This document shows positions 54,001 to 62,054 of a stretch of DNA of 64,000 nt, piece by piece; the first letter of the stretch is position 1, and each line of letters opens with the position of its first letter. The position numbers were made by a program, and so were the translations under genes. The notes under the pieces are model-generated. The model saw only the letters and a list, made by a program, of their open reading frames with translations. It had not been told where the DNA came from and ran no database searches. Source of the DNA: Longitalea luteola (GTDB lineage: Bacteria; Bacteroidota; Bacteroidia; Chitinophagales; Chitinophagaceae); the NCBI RefSeq assembly GCF_017356035.1, contig NZ_JAFIQX010000001.1:744001-808000 (forward strand). Reading direction: 5' to 3'.

Positions 54001-56522
54001 TATTGCAACAACTGAAAGAAGAATATGATGCGGCCAATATGGTGGCCATGGAAAGGCATTTCCTGGAACAACAATACAAAGTAGACAATGTTGATCTTAC
54101 CGCTTTGAGCATAGAGCGCATCAGGGCCAGGAAGGGCGATAAGGAGATCGATTACTTATTGCATCATGCCGAAGCCAACCAGTTGGTAACCCGCCTGAGC
54201 AAGCTCAATCAAAGCATGCAAAAACTGCAGACCCAGCTACAGCAATGTTTGTATGAATATGATACCAAACCGGTAAGCGATATTTATGATGAGCTGGAAA
54301 GCATCAGCATGAATGCCGAGAGCCTCCGCGACCTGTTGCCGGCTTTGCGTGAATATTCAGAGTTACCTGGATCAGTGAAAGAAGTGCTGAGGAAAATGCC
54401 GGTTACTCCGCTGCAGGCAGAAGCCGGGATGGCCAATAAAACCCTTTCGCATATCTACCACCAGAACAAGACCTTTGCCAATACCGATATGCATGCGATC
54501 GAAAAAGCGGTACGGCAGATACAACATTGCTACAAACAATTGCTGAAAGTAAATGCTGATTATATCAGGGCGGCCGTGCGGCAACGCTTCCTCAACAATG
54601 TTGAATTAAGCAATATCGCCAGCAGTCAGCTGAGCCCCGAACAAAGGGAGTTTAAAAAGAATTACCTCGAGGGCCGGAAGATCCTGGAGAATGAATTCAA
54701 TAAAAGCATCCGGTTTAAAAGTATCCGCGAGCTGTCGGCCAAGGAAAGCGGACTGGTACTGAAAGACCTGAAATCGGTATGGCTGATGAGCCCGTTAAGT
54801 GTGAGCGACAGCTTACCGGTGGATATTGGTTTTTTTGATGTGGTGATCTTCGATGAAGCCAGTCAGATCACGTTGGAAGAAGGGATACCTGCCCTGTACC
54901 GCGCCAAACAAACCATTATTGTAGGCGATGATAAGCAAATGCCGCCGACCAATTTCTTTGCCGTTCGAACAGAGGATCCTGACGACCTCGAAGTTTATAA
55001 CGATAATGATGATGATGAATTATTGAGCAGTGATGCAGACAGCCTGTTGGTGCAGGGTGCCAGAAAGCTGAACAACGTTATGCTGGGTTGGCATTATAGA
55101 AGCCGCTTTGAAACGCTGATCAGTTTCAGTAACCATGCGTTCTACGAAGCGAACCTGCTCACCATTCCCGATAAGACCATTCATCATACCGAGAAAAGAT
55201 CCATCGAGGTAACCAAACCGCAGGAAGCGGCCAAACATGCCGATGCCTTGTTCGACCGCAGCATCAGTTTCCACTTCCTGCCCAATAGTGTATATGAAAA
55301 ACGTATCAATACCGATGAGGCAGATTATATCGCCTTTATGGTGAAAACCCTGCTGCAGCGGAAAATTAAGGAGAGTATCGGTATTGTCGCCTTCAGCCAG
55401 GAACAACAGGAGGCCATTGAAAATGCTTTGACCACCCTGGCAGCCAAAGACAAGGATTTTGAACAGGCGCTGGAAGATGCCTGGAGCCGCACGGAAGAAG
55501 ACCAGTTCACCGGCCTGTTTGTAAAGAACCTCGAGAATGTCCAGGGCGATGAACGGGATATCATCATCATGAGCGTATGTTATGGCTTCGATTCCCGCAA
55601 AAAGATGATCATGAATTTCGGGCCCATCAATAAGAAAGGCGGTGAAAAAAGATTGAATGTGATCTTCAGCCGCGCTAAAAAGCATATGGCGGTCGTAAGC
55701 AGTATCCGCCATCACCATATCACCAATGAATACAATGAAGGCGCCAACTATTTTAAACGCTTTTTACAGTATTCCGAGCTGGTTAGCTGTGGCGATATGC
55801 GGTCGGCCCGCGCCATATTAGACAGCCTGGTGCTGCATAAAAAAGACAGATCCAAATTAAAAGCTGACAGCATCATCCTGCAACAGATAAAGGAACAGCT
55901 GGAGAAGAAGGGGTATGAAGTAGCCGAGCAGGTAGGGCAGTCAGACTTCAAGTGTTCGCTGGCCGTAAAAGCCAAACCAACGGATACTACCTATAGCCTG
56001 AGTATCTTGCTCGACGACGACCGGCATTATAAAAATGAAAATCTGCTGGAGCAGTATTATCAGCGGCCGGCCATTCTGCAAACCTTCAACTGGCGTACGA
56101 TCAACGTATTTGCCAAGGACTGGTTGAGCCAGCCCGATAAAGTGCTGGAGCAGATCATCAAACGCCTGCACCAGGAAGCGCAGGAAGAAGAAAAAGTGGT
56201 GGAAGCGGAAGTGACCGATGAACAGGCCGTACCAGCAGAGCCGGTAGAAGAGGAGGCCATTACACCTGCTAAACCGGAAGCGCCTGCCACACCCTATGAT
56301 CATTTAACGTTTCACCGGCTTATTAATTCCGAAGGGGAGACCAGCCGGTTCTGGGAAGCGGCCCTGGACGGCTGTAAACTGATCGTGCGTTATGGAAGAG
56401 TAGGAACGAAAGGGCAGGTGCATGTGAAAACGTTTGCCAAAGAAACCACCGCGCAACTGGAAAAAGACAAACTGATCAAAGAAAAAGCGAATAAAGGTTA
56501 TAAAGCAACCTGGCTTAAATAA
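51045..56522 (+). CDS. Giant DUF4011/SF1 helicase with pseudokinase-like N-terminus and WGR C-terminus
   Basis: An 1,825-residue protein. Residues about 30-230 look like a protein-kinase C-lobe with catalytic residues missing (FHEAGLVAPFENEQALFI, then DELTDIFCLGLVLGSMALG, then R-x-x-D end). Around 245-450 is DUF4011 (LRNRLFDTSRRNRLLYYKP). The SF1 ATPase has Walker A GPPGTGKS (644-651), Walker B FDEAS (1270-1273), GDDKQMPP, and VQGDERD plus NVIFSRAKKH. Residues about 1615-1710 align to the Vsr/MTES_1575-type nuclease fold but with CSLAV for the usual DLAV and SILLDDD for the usual GIECDG. Residues about 1752-1825 are a WGR domain (KLIVRYGRVGTKGQ). The ATG at 51045 is preferred to TTG 51039. 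A DNA or RNA surveillance or defence role is inferred. Confidence 0.88.
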   Translation: MSIQVQAFRQFLKTAFDNGDYATDDVIAFVLPLCKEVIGFHEAGLVAPFENEQALFITENRLDIDERAAHKPMNAIGKVISLFERHKARHYDVLGNAKQELEVDDSAVSVENIQVHLNGNETLTYPAYIPGYRCFEMNLGHHDELTDIFCLGLVLGSMALGLNLYEEKDLALFAKYRSNPILYNHRIHPTISALIAEMTELSRQKRVQDLYDIVNRLQHYRDYDPEKQTDLSNIAGWINKSLTNRNQLILNKLRNRLFDTSRRNRLLYYKPNMRFVNLTVSSVPMVLHYQSIRPELLFTWNKDIADRVTGMKEIVLNKYLRFEDHLYLPSSLDKIRIEAQRDIQEYGFSQLKLVIVYLNWHNLKEDPEERIQSPLLLVPAELKKNKKLKEDHFILKITDNVAEVNPVLASYLKELYGIELPDYVDLDEMTPEQFYQLLKGQIDAANQGIVLNYIQKPRIRLVHSVAKQTVTNFKKRLQRTGKQLSSYKDVGYSYQQEQYKPLGLEIFRQRVEPKRGFLESLSDEEARIVPSKLTESVADKRRPQFELTESEGNPYSWDFDMCNIVLGNFNYKKMSLVRDYNYVIDNQVPNEVFEQLFSSKPKPTSETTQNWNSTDDWYHVITADPTQTRAILKSREKESYIIQGPPGTGKSQTITNLIADFAARGLSILFVCEKRAALDVVYHRLKQQGLDELCCYIHDSLGDKKEFIRNLKETYEDFTKNKMDLERIQLSREALLKQTNEQLELLKQFHATHTAVPEQAGIEFRKLLERVVELKDHLVTRSVKDVDALPHYKEWLEFGNVIQQLSNALEETGAEPTFAEHPFSKINEQLFSNENPQVVLENLLQHSRSLLTDITSVVKENNIPPEHTTRLEQIRNLVQVAIVLNPLAESDNLSLVDEGNESARKFDKGVHLYKQQQQHYEQIKERNKNWKVKLSEQDMLAAIPLAAKYEESFFKFLNSKWNRLKNKIDECYDFSQHAVHPGYGTVLQQLKEEYDAANMVAMERHFLEQQYKVDNVDLTALSIERIRARKGDKEIDYLLHHAEANQLVTRLSKLNQSMQKLQTQLQQCLYEYDTKPVSDIYDELESISMNAESLRDLLPALREYSELPGSVKEVLRKMPVTPLQAEAGMANKTLSHIYHQNKTFANTDMHAIEKAVRQIQHCYKQLLKVNADYIRAAVRQRFLNNVELSNIASSQLSPEQREFKKNYLEGRKILENEFNKSIRFKSIRELSAKESGLVLKDLKSVWLMSPLSVSDSLPVDIGFFDVVIFDEASQITLEEGIPALYRAKQTIIVGDDKQMPPTNFFAVRTEDPDDLEVYNDNDDDELLSSDADSLLVQGARKLNNVMLGWHYRSRFETLISFSNHAFYEANLLTIPDKTIHHTEKRSIEVTKPQEAAKHADALFDRSISFHFLPNSVYEKRINTDEADYIAFMVKTLLQRKIKESIGIVAFSQEQQEAIENALTTLAAKDKDFEQALEDAWSRTEEDQFTGLFVKNLENVQGDERDIIIMSVCYGFDSRKKMIMNFGPINKKGGEKRLNVIFSRAKKHMAVVSSIRHHHITNEYNEGANYFKRFLQYSELVSCGDMRSARAILDSLVLHKKDRSKLKADSIILQQIKEQLEKKGYEVAEQVGQSDFKCSLAVKAKPTDTTYSLSILLDDDRHYKNENLLEQYYQRPAILQTFNWRTINVFAKDWLSQPDKVLEQIIKRLHQEAQEEEKVVEAEVTDEQAVPAEPVEEEAITPAKPEAPATPYDHLTFHRLINSEGETSRFWEAALDGCKLIVRYGRVGTKGQVHVKTFAKETTAQLEKDKLIKEKANKGYKATWLK

Positions 56523-56583
56523 CGCTTAACGCTTAACGCTTAACGCTTAACGCTTAACGCTTAACGCTTAACGCTTAACGCTT
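56521..56583. repeat. Nine tandem 7-bp units AACGCTT
   Basis: AACGCTT repeats nine times without change, starting inside the helicase stop codon (TAA at 56520-56522). It is followed by looser AAGGCTT and GCCTTTAGC words up to 56760. Confidence 0.95.
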
Positions 56584-56760
56584 AGTGCTTAAGGCTTAAG
56601 GCTTAACGCCTGTTTCCACGTAGGCGCTTCGCGCCAGGGGTTTTGTATTTTGTTTTTAGCTTTCAGCCTTGCGCCTTCTGCCTTCAGCCTTTGGCGTTTA
56701 GCGTTTTGCCTTTAGCCTTCAGCGTTTTGCCTTTGGCCTTTGGCTTTTAGCCTTCAGCTT
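56584..56760. repeat. TTAAGGC / GCCTTTAGC / CAGCGTT words overlapping a stop codon
   Basis: Degenerate words GCTTAAGGC (left) and GCCTTCAGCGTTTTGCC (right) fill the junction of two convergent genes. The right end overlaps the sensor kinase gene: its last four residues and stop (KAEG) are made of repeat words. Confidence 0.8.
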
Positions 56761-57874
56761 TCAGCAGCAACGGAACAGTGACTTCCAGTCTGCACCCTTC
56801 ACCCGGTTTGGAGATGATGGTTGCTGTTCCATTACAGGTTTCAACACGGTTAAGAATATTGGTGATGCCTACGCCGTTGCGGCACTGACTGGTGTTAAAA
56901 CCGATGCCGTCGTCTTCAATTTGAAGGAACACTTCTGATGCCGTGTTAGATAGTTTTATCATTACTTTCCTGGCTTTGGCGTGGCGGATGATATTCGCCA
57001 GCTGTTCCTGCAAAATGCGGTAAATGGTTTCCTTGATATGGTCAGGAATGAGGGCTTCGTTCATGCCATGCAGGTCGAGGCAAACCGGTTGCTGTTGCAG
57101 AATGTTATCGACGGTTTTTTGAATTTCCGAGAGCAGGCTGGTTTCTGCAAACCGGGGTAGTACGAGCCGGTGCGACAGGTTCCGGATCTCCCGGATCACC
57201 TCTTCAATATTGTTCTTACAGCGCTCTACAGTGTTCTTTTCTTTATCATAATTTTCCAGGCTGTATTCCAGCTGCAGTTTTACCGCTGCGAGTATCTGGT
57301 TTATGTTGTCGTGCAATTCCCGGCCAAGTTCGTTCCGTTCATTCTCCTGTGTTTTGATCATCAGCCGGCTGATCACTTTCTGCTGGGCTAATTTGGTTTG
57401 CCGCATGGCCTCCATCGTCAGTTCTTCCGCCGTGATATCTTTCAGCGTAGCTACTAATCCCACAGGTTTCTTATTCTCATCGCGCGCAAAAGTAACAGTA
57501 GCTATGAGATGGAATTTTTGATTATCCTTCCTGGTGAATACCACTTTTCCCTGCCAGCTACCGGTTTGCTGGAGGATCTGCAAAGCCGCTTCGCGCGAAT
57601 CGGTCATGTAGTCGTATTGAATAATATCTTTGAAAAGACGGCCTTTCACTTCTTCGGCGTTTATGCCGTATAATTCTTCCGCCTTTTTGTTTATGAAAAG
57701 AATGTGCAGGTCCATGTCGGTAAAGATCACCGCATCGCTGATATGATTGAGCAATACATCATGTTGAAGCAGGAACCGGTTGTTATCAGCACTGACTTTG
57801 GGTGGGCGGAATTGTACGGTTGTATTGGGTTTTTTGTAGTAGACGTCCATAGCAAATCGGTTAGGTTTACACAT
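56747..57874 (-). CDS. PAS-containing NreB-type sensor histidine kinase
   Basis: A 375-residue cytoplasmic kinase. One PAS domain (about 35-140, HISDAVIFTDMDLHILFINKKAEELYG), then a HisKA_3 module with ENERNELGRELHDNINQILAAVKL, and an HATPase with EDDGIGFNTSQCRNGVGITNI. It is related in arrangement to the kinase at 43869. No regulator gene is adjacent; the NarL-type regulators at 46635 and 62706 are candidates. An ATG at 57850 is an alternative start. Its C-terminus (KAEG) is encoded by a repeat tract. Confidence 0.93.
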   Translation of the reverse strand: MCKPNRFAMDVYYKKPNTTVQFRPPKVSADNNRFLLQHDVLLNHISDAVIFTDMDLHILFINKKAEELYGINAEEVKGRLFKDIIQYDYMTDSREAALQILQQTGSWQGKVVFTRKDNQKFHLIATVTFARDENKKPVGLVATLKDITAEELTMEAMRQTKLAQQKVISRLMIKTQENERNELGRELHDNINQILAAVKLQLEYSLENYDKEKNTVERCKNNIEEVIREIRNLSHRLVLPRFAETSLLSEIQKTVDNILQQQPVCLDLHGMNEALIPDHIKETIYRILQEQLANIIRHAKARKVMIKLSNTASEVFLQIEDDGIGFNTSQCRNGVGITNILNRVETCNGTATIISKPGEGCRLEVTVPLLLKAEG

Positions 57875-58226
57875 AGGGAAATTGAGATTTTAAACAAGAT
57901 TACTTTTAGGACGAGGTAAGTATGAACACGTAAAGTAAACGCAGGAATGCTGTATAATGTTATGACTTCTATCATGTACCTGGATGATTACATCAAGAAG
58001 TTGTTCCGGATCAACTAACTCATAAGATCAGCTGTGAGCGGCCGGTGAACGGTTATAAGAAGAACGCAGCGTTTGTTTGCGGGTAATTGTATGTGAGGCT
58101 AAGGGTTTGCCTGTACGCAATTGTCGTTGATTGTCGCACAACGCAATGGTAATGACAGAGATCGTATTTATAATTGATCAAGATTAAGTTTTGCAGTCTT
58201 TTCATGACATCCCGCAACAAACAACA
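57875..58226. other. Gene-free stretch
   Basis: About 350 bp with no supportable gene and no tandem words, holding the promoter side of the sensor kinase and leading to the terminator of the DUF4251 gene. Confidence 0.4.
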
Positions 58227-58247
58227 AAAGCCCCCGGAGGAGCTTTC
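58226..58247 (-). terminator. Terminator of the DUF4251 gene
   Basis: On the minus strand AAAGCTCC-TCC-GGGGGCTTT forms an 8-bp stem with one G-T pair, followed by TGTTGTTT. It lies 33 bases after the stop. Confidence 0.65.
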
Positions 58248-58279
58248 ATTGTTTTATGTCTACGTTATGCTGGTGCTGA

Positions 58280-58768
58280 TTATCTTTTTGCTATCACATA
58301 CCCGTTGAAGGAAATAGGTTGCCGGTTGTAACTGGTGACGACAACCGAGGCGCTGCCATTATCAAAAATGGTGAGCGTCAATTGCCGGGGATCCTGCGTG
58401 TCTTTCGGTGTTATCACCACATCCCAGCCGCCTTTCTTTCTATCGGTTATGGAATAATCGAAATCGGTTGAAGTAAACCGCAGCGGGCCCTGTGATGGAT
58501 TCATGGGCGCCGTATAAGCACGGCCGAAATAGGGCAGGTCGCTGACGATGGTATCTTTTGAGATCCGCAGGTCGAAATCCGTTGTTAGTTGCCTGGTGCT
58601 GCCAGCCTGTGGCAGGGCGGTTTGTGCTTTAAAGATATAATTCTGGGCTTGTACAGCCTGGGTGATAGCAGCTTTTTTATCTTTTTTCTTTTGCGCTGAT
58701 ATTGTTTGAGGAAGGGCCAACGCTAAAAACACCCATATAAATAAGCTGTATTTGAGTATGTTATTCAT
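58280..58768 (-). CDS. DUF4251 family exported protein
   Basis: A 162-residue protein with signal peptide (ending TISAQ). Recognisable DUF4251 features are NYIFKAQTALPQAGSTRQLTTDFDLRISKDTIVSDLPYFGRAY, LRFTSTDFDYSITDRKKGGWDVVI and ASVVVTSYNRQPISFNGYV at the end. The family is restricted to Bacteroidota and has no known function. The ATG at 58768 starts the signal peptide, and the frame before it is non-coding. Upstream, DUF3307 ends about 80 bp away. Confidence 0.9.
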   Translation of the reverse strand: MNNILKYSLFIWVFLALALPQTISAQKKKDKKAAITQAVQAQNYIFKAQTALPQAGSTRQLTTDFDLRISKDTIVSDLPYFGRAYTAPMNPSQGPLRFTSTDFDYSITDRKKGGWDVVITPKDTQDPRQLTLTIFDNGSASVVVTSYNRQPISFNGYVIAKR

Positions 58769-58847
58769 ATAACACGCCGTTTTTGTTCTATATAAAGAAC
58801 GGCCGGGTGCTACAAAATGTTTGTTAAAAGCTGTCCATTCACCACCA

Positions 58848-59567
58848 TCAGATAAAGTTTCTAACAATAAGTCCGACCATAATGGATAACGAAAAGCTGA
58901 TCAGGGTGCCAATCAGGATGTATTCGGCTTCCTTGCGTGCCTCAGTGCCTTTAATATCGTTAAACCGGAGGATCGATTTCGCGGCGATCAAAAAGCCTAT
59001 CCCTTCAAAATGACCGCTTATAACGAACGTAAACACCAGCAGGCGTTCAAATATGCCGATCCATTTACCGGCTTCGCTGAGGCTTACAGACGTGCGTACA
59101 TTTTGTTCTTCTGCTTCGCGCCGCCAGCGTTGGGTAGCACTGGCCAGCAACAGGGATAATGGAAATGTTACCAGCAAATAACCTGAGGCGATGGCCCAGG
59201 CCGACTGGCTGTGCATTAAAGATACCCAGTTCTTCGGCAGCCAGCCTGCAGGCGCTATAAATACGCACCATAACAGGATGAGGGTGAAAATATGTAAGCA
59301 CTGGTCGATGATGAAGTATACGGCCTTGTCTGATTGATTCAATTTCCAGAGATCGATAACGTAGTGGGTCAACATTACCAGCAGGGGAGCGATCCATAAA
59401 TTCCAGCCGGGAGCAAACAGGTAAACGAGAATGCCATGTATGGCGCAATGCAGGTAAAGCATCCACGACCGGGCCTTCAATCGTTGTTTGTGGCGCACCA
59501 TCGCACGGGATTGCAATATAAAGTCTCCCAGCAGATGGGCGAAGATCCATTGAAATAAGGTTACCAT
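58848..59567 (-). CDS. DUF3307 family membrane protein (SatD partner)
   Basis: A 239-residue polytopic membrane protein. The first half has LFQWIFAHLLGDFILQS, LHCAIHGILVYL and MLTHYVIDLWKL, the DUF3307 signature with histidines and Asp; the second half has four more hydrophobic segments (about 95-120, 130-150, 180-200 and 215-235). DUF3307 genes frequently sit next to satD, as here. The molecular role is unknown. Confidence 0.9.
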   Translation of the reverse strand: MVTLFQWIFAHLLGDFILQSRAMVRHKQRLKARSWMLYLHCAIHGILVYLFAPGWNLWIAPLLVMLTHYVIDLWKLNQSDKAVYFIIDQCLHIFTLILLWCVFIAPAGWLPKNWVSLMHSQSAWAIASGYLLVTFPLSLLLASATQRWRREAEEQNVRTSVSLSEAGKWIGIFERLLVFTFVISGHFEGIGFLIAAKSILRFNDIKGTEARKEAEYILIGTLISFSLSIMVGLIVRNFI

Positions 59568-59572
59568 ACTTT

Positions 59573-59720
59573 TATGCTTGATGCTTAACGTTAAGCGCGC
59601 AACGCTTAATGATTAATGCGTAACGCTATTCTCCGAAAATCCGTTCCTTTCTCCAGGGCATCTCCGTTCTGCGTTTTGCGTTCCGCGCCTGCCTGCCGGC
59701 AGGCAGGTTCCGCGTTTAAA
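59573..59720. repeat. TTAACG/GCGTT words and second copy of the 39-bp palindrome element
   Basis: Words of TTAACGTTAAGCG type lead to the 20-bp palindrome CCTGCCTGCCGGCAGGCAGG at 59688-59707. The flanking 39 bp (59679-59717) is identical to 2038-2076. Confidence 0.88.
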
Positions 59721-59726
59721 TATAAA

Positions 59727-60359
59727 TTAAACCATTGGTATAACCGATTCGAAACGGGTGAGAATTTTATTAACAACGGGCCAGCCTGCGCCCTGAAGCC
59801 GCTGGTGTACTGAGGGCTGTTTAATATTTAACATGGTGGCTATTGCAGCCTGCGTATGATCCTGTAACTGCAGGTATATGGCTTCGGCCTGTTGGGGCGA
59901 CCAGTGCTCAATGAAATAATTGAGTGACGCGCTGTGCACCTGCCATTCACTGGTGAATTCGTCATTGTTGCCGGCAATACTGATCAGGTCGCCACTTTTA
60001 GCCAGCGCATCGAGGTAAGGGCCAGAAGCCTGAAAAGCCGATCCGTCGGAAGTGATCACCTGCCCGCTTTTGAAGTTAATGGTACCTACGCCGATAGCCA
60101 TTCGTATTTTATATTTTTCCTTCAGTAAATAGCTTTGAAACATCAATACAATACGTAATGCGGCCAACCGGTTAACGGTAAGTATGGCCTGCAGGCTGTC
60201 GCCGCGATATTGTTGTGCCTGCATATCAGGCCATTGTACGGCAGCGTTGGTAAAAAAGTTATCGAACAACTGCTGCAATTTTTTTCTTGCTGCAGGTTTT
60301 AGCTGCGAAGAGCCTACGATATCTCCGCTGATGACCGCCGCAAGATGGTTAACTGCCAT
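59727..60359 (-). CDS. SatD family protein with C-terminal HTH
   Basis: A 210-residue protein matching SatD: HLAAVISGDIVGSSQL at the start, YRGDSLQAIL, RMAIGVGTIN, and ASGPYLDALAK. The final 60 residues (from about 150: SPQQAEAIYLQLQDHTQAAIATMLNIKQPSVHQRLQGAGW) form a HTH of the sigma-70 region 4/MarR-like kind. SatD was named from a streptococcal secretion-linked operon; its biochemistry is not settled. The HTH and the operator-like repeats in front of the gene suggest autoregulation. It is upstream of DUF3307 in the same direction. Confidence 0.88.
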   Translation of the reverse strand: MAVNHLAAVISGDIVGSSQLKPAARKKLQQLFDNFFTNAAVQWPDMQAQQYRGDSLQAILTVNRLAALRIVLMFQSYLLKEKYKIRMAIGVGTINFKSGQVITSDGSAFQASGPYLDALAKSGDLISIAGNNDEFTSEWQVHSASLNYFIEHWSPQQAEAIYLQLQDHTQAAIATMLNIKQPSVHQRLQGAGWPVVNKILTRFESVIPMV

Positions 60360-60375
60360 ACTTTCTTTTATTCAA

Positions 60376-60487
60376 ATATAGGTCTATAGGCCTATATTTC
60401 CAAATTATAGGTCTGTAGGCCTATATTTAGGCATTATAGGTCTATGGGCCTATTATGGGGTTTATAAGTTGACAGGCCTATATAGGC
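60376..60487 (-). promoter_or_regulatory. Four-unit operator-like array in front of satD
   Basis: Four palindromic boxes of the form TATAGG-N8-CCTATA (left arms at 60377, 60406, 60435 and 60463; right arms at 60391, 60420, 60449 and 60477) are spaced 29, 29 and 28 bp apart. Boxes 3 and 4 are imperfect in one arm (CCTATT and TATAAG). The array ends 16 bp before the satD start codon. Confidence 0.85.
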
Positions 60488-60510
60488 GCTTTTCGTTTTG
60501 GTTCACCATG

Positions 60511-60550
60511 AAAAAAAATAAGACCCCGCCTGAAGGGAGGCGGGGCCTTA
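60511..60550 (-). terminator. Rho-independent terminator of ahcY
   Basis: AAGACCCCGCCT (60520-60531) and AGGCGGGGCCTT (60538-60549) pair (one mismatch) around a 6-nt loop; the minus strand continues with a long T-run. It isolates ahcY from satD. Confidence 0.92.
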
Positions 60551-60599
60551 TAAGTTTATAAAACACAGGCTTGTGCGTTAAAGATCACATGCGCCTGTA

Positions 60600-61925
60600 T
60601 TAATAACGGTAATGCTCTGGTTTGAAAGGCCCTTCTTTGGGTATGCCCAGGTAAGAAGCCTGCTCATCGGTGAGCTCATCCAGTTCAACGCCTATTTTCT
60701 TCAGGTGCAGGCGGGCTACTTTTTCATCGAGGTGTTTAGGCAGTACATATACCTTGTTCTCGTAGCTCTTACTGTTAGTCCACAATTCTAATTGGGCCAG
60801 TGTTTGGTTGGTAAATGAATTACTCATTACAAAACTGGGGTGGCCTGTAGCGCATCCGAGGTTCACCAGGCGGCCTTCAGCCAGCAGGATGATCTCTTTT
60901 CCGTCGATGTTATACAGGTCTACCTGAGGTTTAATGGTGTCTTTGGTATTTCCGAAGTTATTGTTCAGCCAGGCAACATCAATTTCAATATCGAAGTGGC
61001 CAATGTTACAAACGATAGCTTTATCTTTCATAGCACGGAAGTGCTTCTCAGTGATCAGGTCGCGGCAACCGGAAGCGGTAACGATGATATCGGCCTCTTT
61101 TACGGCGTCGATCATCTTTTTAACTTCAAAGCCGTCCATAGCAGCCTGTAAAGCGCAGATCGGGTCTACTTCTGTAACAATTACCCGGCAGCCTGAGCCA
61201 GCCAGGGAAGCTGCAGAACCTTTACCTACGTCGCCATAACCGCCCACGACAGCTACTTTACCAGCCAGCATTACATCGGTAGCGCGGCGGATAGCATCCA
61301 CGAGGCTCTCTTTACAACCGTATTTGTTATCGAATTTTGATTTGGTAACTGAGTCGTTTACGTTGATGGCGGGAATGGGCAAAGTGCCTTTAGCCATTCT
61401 TTCGTACAGGCGGTGAACACCGGTAGTAGTTTCTTCGCTCAAACCGCGGATATGTTGTACCAGCTCAGGGTATTTGTCGAATACCATGTTGGTAAGGTCG
61501 CCACCGTCATCGAGGATCATGTTCAGCGGGCGGTCGGCACCACCAAAGAACAATGTTTGTTCAATACACCAGTCGGCTTCTTCCAGGGTCTGGCCTTTCC
61601 AGGCATATACCCCGATACCGGCAGCAGCGATAGCAGCGGCAGCCTGATCCTGGGTAGAGAAGATGTTGCATGAGCTCCATTTAACCTCAGCGCCTAAAGC
61701 TACCAGGGTTTCAATAAGCACTGCTGTTTGAATGGTCATATGCAAGCAGCCGGCAATGCGGGCGCCTTTTAATGGTTTTGACGGGCCATATTCTGCACGT
61801 AACGCCATCAAACCGGGCATTTCCGCTTCTGCAAGACGGATCTCCTTACGACCCCATTCAGCAAGGCTGATATCTTTAACCTTATAGGGAAGTGAAAAAT
61901 CAATGTTTTTAGTGATAGTAGACAT
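60600..61925 (-). CDS. ahcY: S-adenosylhomocysteinase
   Basis: A 441-residue NAD-dependent enzyme that splits S-adenosylhomocysteine into adenosine and homocysteine, closing the activated methyl cycle. Landmarks are [78 protein letters not shown], the NAD site GGYGDVGKG and the end [24 protein letters not shown]. Full length. A terminator follows it and a -7 element precedes it, so it is its own transcription unit. Confidence 0.97.
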   Translation of the reverse strand: MSTITKNIDFSLPYKVKDISLAEWGRKEIRLAEAEMPGLMALRAEYGPSKPLKGARIAGCLHMTIQTAVLIETLVALGAEVKWSSCNIFSTQDQAAAAIAAAGIGVYAWKGQTLEEADWCIEQTLFFGGADRPLNMILDDGGDLTNMVFDKYPELVQHIRGLSEETTTGVHRLYERMAKGTLPIPAINVNDSVTKSKFDNKYGCKESLVDAIRRATDVMLAGKVAVVGGYGDVGKGSAASLAGSGCRVIVTEVDPICALQAAMDGFEVKKMIDAVKEADIIVTASGCRDLITEKHFRAMKDKAIVCNIGHFDIEIDVAWLNNNFGNTKDTIKPQVDLYNIDGKEIILLAEGRLVNLGCATGHPSFVMSNSFTNQTLAQLELWTNSKSYENKVYVLPKHLDEKVARLHLKKIGVELDELTDEQASYLGIPKEGPFKPEHYRY

Positions 61926-61951
61926 ATCTTTTTGAATGTTTATTTCGGTCG

Positions 61952-61959
61952 CAAAGCTA
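61952..61959 (-). promoter_or_regulatory. -7 element of ahcY
   Basis: On the minus strand TAGCTTTG fits TAnnTTTG, 26 bp before the ahcY ATG. The -33 box is not obvious. Confidence 0.45.
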
Positions 61960-62004
61960 CAATTTAAGTGTGAAACTCCCGTAAAATATGACAGGGGTGC
62001 ACTT

Positions 62005-62035
62005 AATAAAAAAGCTTCCCGGCCGGGAAGCTTAT
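62005..62035 (-). terminator. Rho-independent terminator of the Rrf2 gene
   Basis: A perfect 22-bp palindrome AAGCTTCCCGG/CCGGGAAGCTT (62012-62033) is followed on the minus strand by TTTTT. It lies 21 bases after the Rrf2 stop. Confidence 0.9.
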
Positions 62036-62054
62036 AGCTTTGTATCTTATTAAA

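Noticed and set aside
55020-55718. 232-residue minus-strand frame inside the helicase gene
   Set aside because: Antisense to the helicase motifs and without family resemblance.
51045-56522. PLD nuclease in the helicase, as in Mokosh
   Set aside because: No HxKx4D motif found in the C-terminal part; the domain there fits the Vsr/MTES_1575 fold instead.
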